NCBI RefSeq assembly: GCF_900636535.1
Contig: NZ_LR134289.1
Location: 3,224,001 to 3,288,000 of the forward strand
Source of the DNA: Chryseobacterium gleum
Lineage (GTDB): Bacteria > Bacteroidota > Bacteroidia > Flavobacteriales > Weeksellaceae
Direction of reading: 5' to 3'
DNA: 64,000 nucleotides
Of the stretch, positions 63,136-64,000 are shown in pieces; the stretch's first letter is position 1; each line of letters begins with the position of its first letter. Under the pieces are notes generated by a model. It was not told where the DNA came from. It worked only from the letters and a program-made list of their open reading frames with translations, and searched no databases. The position numbers were made by a program, and so were the translations under genes.

Positions 63136-64000
63136 TTAATGGGCAAGATCTGCGAAGAAATCGTTGCCTTTATCATCAGTAATGATGAATGCTGGGAAGT
63201 CTTTTACTTCAATTTTTCTTACGGCTTCCATTCCTAATTCAGGGAAGTCTACAACATCTACAGATACAATATTGTCTTTGGCAAGGATGGCAGCTGGTCC
63301 TCCGATAGATCCAAGATAGAAACCTCCGTATTTGTTACATGCATTGGTAACATCTTTACTTCTGTTTCCTTTTGCCAGCATAATCATACTTCCGCCATGG
63401 CTCTGGAATTCATCTACATAAACATCCATTCTTCCTGCAGTTGTAGGTCCGAAGCTTCCTGAAGCCATTCCTTCCGGAGTTTTTGCAGGTCCTGCATAAT
63501 AGATCGGGTGATTTTTGAAATAATCAGGCATTGGCTTACCATTGTCAATAATTTCTTTGATTTTTGCGTGAGCGATGTCTCTGGCCACGATCAATGTTCC
63601 GTTCAGCTTCAGTCTCGTTTTGATCGGGTATTTGGAAAGCTCTGCAAGAATTTCCGGCATTGGCTTATTCAGATTGATCTCAACAGCTTCTTCCAGATGC
63701 GGAGGTGTATCAGGCAAGAATCTTTTCGGATCCTGCTCCAATTGCTCAAGGAAAATTCCTTCTTTTGTTATTTTTCCTTTGATATTTCTGTCTGCAGAAC
63801 ATGAAACTCCCATTCCTACAGGACAAGATGCAGCGTGTCTCGGAAGTCTGATCACTCTTACGTCGTGAGTAAGGTATTTTCCTCCAAACTGAGCTCCGAT
63901 GGCACTTTCCTGGCAGATTTTCTGAACTCTGGCTTCCCATTCAAGGTCTCTGAACGCCTGTCCGGCCTCGTTTCCTTCTGTCGGAAGATTATCGTAATAT
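63136..64000 (-). CDS. fumA: Class I fumarate hydratase, 3' part
   Basis: Class I fumarase is an iron-sulfur enzyme that interconverts fumarate and malate in the TCA cycle. About 288 C-terminal residues are visible; the frame is open through the right edge, so the start is missing. Signatures include [39 protein letters not shown] with a cluster cysteine, [32 protein letters not shown] and [15 protein letters not shown] of the C-terminal beta domain. The protein ends FFADLAH. It belongs to the fused alpha-beta type. The GTG at 63855 is internal, not a start. Confidence 0.93.
   Translation of the reverse strand, partial: YYDNLPTEGNEAGQAFRDLEWEARVQKICQESAIGAQFGGKYLTHDVRVIRLPRHAASCPVGMGVSCSADRNIKGKITKEGIFLEQLEQDPKRFLPDTPPHLEEAVEINLNKPMPEILAELSKYPIKTRLKLNGTLIVARDIAHAKIKEIIDNGKPMPDYFKNHPIYYAGPAKTPEGMASGSFGPTTAGRMDVYVDEFQSHGGSMIMLAKGNRSKDVTNACNKYGGFYLGSIGGPAAILAKDNIVSVDVVDFPELGMEAVRKIEVKDFPAFIITDDKGNDFFADLAH

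Noticed and set aside
1..64000. CRISPR array, prophage, insertion sequence or integrated element
   Set aside because: No spaced direct repeats, transposase, integrase or phage genes were seen in the window.

Overview
The window is a chromosomal segment of a Flavobacteriia member of the Bacteroidota, most likely Chryseobacterium or a close relative. The evidence is the low-GC composition, the near absence of Shine-Dalgarno sites, repeated Bacteroidota-type promoters (TTG, 17-20 nt spacer, TAnnTTTG), a fused CcoN-CcoO oxidase subunit, a type IX secretion sorting domain on a secreted amylase, and many short lipoproteins. No rRNA, tRNA, CRISPR array, prophage or insertion sequence was seen. The assignment to Chryseobacterium rests on overall protein resemblance from memory, not on a search.

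Layout. 1-1480 (minus): the 5' part of panB and a Crp/Fnr regulator. 1564-11149 (plus): a complete cbb3 oxidase locus (ccoI, ccoS, fused ccoNO, ccoQ, ccoP, a long stem-loop, ccoG, ccoH, a SafE-type membrane protein) and a lipoprotein. 11207-24762 (minus): serS, a lipoprotein, a small surface-polysaccharide set (asnB, flippase, glycosyltransferase), a conserved 162-residue protein, a GT-C-like membrane protein, a Hdr-like iron-sulfur pair, an MCE/MlaD protein and a PpiD-like chaperone. 25023-33409: lon, an AI-2E family transporter, DoxX, an acyl-CoA dehydrogenase, a DUF4349 lipoprotein and an ECF sigma factor with its membrane partner. 33615-40505 (plus): pgi, folD, queE, a polyprenyl-phosphate sugar transferase, mlaE, mlaF and a beta-barrel protein. 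40543-44185: a small coiled-coil membrane protein, an M48 protease, a DUF4251 lipoprotein, meaB and a tandem pair of tiny cytochrome c lipoproteins.

The most distinctive region is 44234-48207 (minus). It is a five-gene set: an unrecognised basic protein, the RNA ligase RtcB, a small nucleotidyltransferase-fold protein, the release-factor homologue PrfH, and a TPR-like protein overlapping prfH. RtcB plus PrfH is a known ribosome rescue and RNA repair pair; the three extra genes may form an expanded version. The set has its own near-consensus promoter and a perfect palindrome upstream. Between it and the next gene lies an orphan transcription unit of roughly 170 nt with a strong promoter, a possible 25-residue ORF and a strong terminator.

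48660-64000 (minus): a stress-protein-like gene, methylmalonyl-CoA mutase, a prolyl oligopeptidase, a periplasmic protein, prfA, an APC permease and a TonB-dependent receptor under a clear SAM-I riboswitch, the secreted alpha-amylase-family enzyme, a small membrane protein and the 3' part of a class I fumarase. The riboswitch suggests that the receptor and permease import methionine or a related sulfur compound. Both MCE-transport halves (MlaD near 22 kb, MlaEF near 39 kb) and the mutase chaperone MeaB lie in the window, apart from their partners. Function statements are family-level recognition by eye; no database search was run.
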